Assembly (NCBI GenBank): GCA_030668755.1
Contig: DAOVEW010000125.1
Span: 1 to 5,235, forward strand
Direction: 5' to 3'
Length of the DNA: 5,235 nucleotides
DNA from: Bacillota bacterium
GTDB lineage: Bacteria > Armatimonadota > Hebobacteria > Hebobacterales > Hebobacteraceae
The notes under the pieces were generated by a model that did not search any database, was not told the DNA's origin, and was given only the letters and a program-made list of their open reading frames with translations. A program made the position numbers and the translations under genes. Each line of letters opens with the position of its first letter. The first letter of the stretch is position 1. Shown here in pieces: positions 4,512 to 5,235 of the stretch.

Positions 4512-5235
4512 TGCTCGAACACCCGCCTTCGTATACTGCCCACCAACCACCCCCACAGGAATCCAAAGAAGACGAAGTTGCCCCCCAGCAAGAGGACCGC
4601 CCTGCTGCTCTCCCGCGGCGCCAGCGACCAGAATCCCACCGTCACCGCCCCGCACACGGTCAGCGCGATCGAGATGGAAGGGGAGAGATGCTCGTCGAGG
4701 AACGCGACGAGCGCGTAGAAGACCGGCGTGATCCAGAAGAAGACGATCCCCGGCAGGGCTACGAAGATCCCCACCGGTGTTGTCTCCACCCCGAAGCCGG
4801 CCACTTGATACCACACCAGCTCGTCGTCGAACGGTCCCAGCACCGCCGTCGCCGCCAGCGCCAGTCCGAGCACGAAGCCATCCGCGAGCGCTGCGTAGGT
4901 CAAGTTCACCGGGAGCTTCAGAAACCCGGCCGGCCCCCAGTTTCTGCTCACGTACAGCATCGTTACTTCGACGGCCACCGCCGCGATAGCCACCGTCGCC
5001 CACGCCCAGAGCGGCCGTCTGAGCGGACTCTGCAAGTCGCTTCGGAAGCGCCGCGGCAGCGACTTGCCATCCCGAAGCGCGGACGCCTCCTGCAGACGCT
5101 GCCAGTAGCGCTGGTTGTTCGGGTCGAACTGGATGGCGTAGTTGTACATGGTGAGCGCGTTCTGGTACTTGCCCTGCTCGCGCAAGACGTCCCCGAGCAG
5201 CGCGTAGCACTCCGCGTTCCGGCTCTCCAGCTTGA
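4508..5235 (-). CDS. TPR-containing multi-pass membrane protein (partial, N-terminus outside window)
   Basis: The open frame runs off the right edge, leaving 241 visible residues. A TTG in frame at 5185 is not the true start, because it falls inside a TPR unit that reads through to the edge. Visible residues 7-40 form a canonical 34-residue TPR with Tyr10, Leu13-Gly14, Gly21, Tyr23, Ala26, Tyr30, Ala33 and Pro38; earlier repeats are probably cut off. A basic linker (54-73) is followed by about five hydrophobic segments: 75-95, 112-133, 154-178, 187-204 and 212-233. The protein ends with the basic tail SIRRRVFEH. TPRs bind protein partners, and positive residues beside the first and last segments suggest those ends face the cytosol. 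No transport or enzyme signature is visible, and the family is not recognised. The stop overlaps that of the opposing zinc-ribbon gene. Confidence 0.85.
   Translation of the reverse strand, partial: KLESRNAECYALLGDVLREQGKYQNALTMYNYAIQFDPNNQRYWQRLQEASALRDGKSLPRRFRSDLQSPLRRPLWAWATVAIAAVAVEVTMLYVSRNWGPAGFLKLPVNLTYAALADGFVLGLALAATAVLGPFDDELVWYQVAGFGVETTPVGIFVALPGIVFFWITPVFYALVAFLDEHLSPSISIALTVCGAVTVGFWSLAPRESSRAVLLLGGNFVFFGFLWGWLVGSIRRRVFEH

Noticed and set aside
4398..5210. Alternative minus-strand open frame of 270 codons
   Set aside because: It runs in another frame of the TPR membrane gene, lacks the TPR and membrane pattern, and is Arg/Gly-rich.

Overview
The window is GC-rich bacterial chromosomal DNA (about two thirds G+C by eye). 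Genes are tightly packed, starts have Shine-Dalgarno sites, and GTG is used as well as ATG. No phage, IS, CRISPR, rRNA or tRNA sequence is visible. The gene set is a zinc-ribbon membrane protein, a TPR membrane protein, a stand-alone macro domain, a small RIO/WaaP-like kinase and two secreted proteins of unknown function. It suggests an uncultured free-living lineage, perhaps of the Armatimonadota or Planctomycetota kind, but that placement is a low-confidence inference.

Layout. (1) Positions 1-62 hold the last 19 codons of a plus-strand gene. (2) Positions 172-1480, minus strand, hold a two-gene operon. The promoter-proximal gene (1480 to 635) encodes an anchored or secreted protein with two domains joined by a Pro/Glu-rich linker. 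The second gene (609 to 172) encodes a small secreted protein whose C-terminal ~75 residues match the C-terminal domain of the first. (3) Positions 1481-1659 are the regulatory gap between two divergent operons. It holds a perfect TATAAT box on the minus strand, a 10-bp palindrome at the predicted transcription start, and a 9-bp inverted repeat further upstream. (4) Positions 1660-4511, plus strand, hold a compact three-gene operon with gaps of 8 and 12 bp: an atypical kinase, a macro domain protein and a zinc-ribbon/TM/DUF3352-like protein. (5) Positions 4508-5235, minus strand, hold the C-terminal part of a TPR protein with about five membrane segments. Its stop codon interlocks with that of the zinc-ribbon gene in a shared CTAG.

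How the genes may work together. The minus operon probably makes two extracytoplasmic proteins built on one uncharacterised domain, which may form a complex. The plus operon joins a phosphotransferase-like protein, an ADP-ribose-binding or hydrolysing domain, and a membrane protein with a probable cytosolic zinc ribbon. That could be a small modification or signalling module at the membrane, but no substrate can be named from sequence. The least described items are the duplicated C-terminal domain and the kinase-macro-zinc-ribbon operon.
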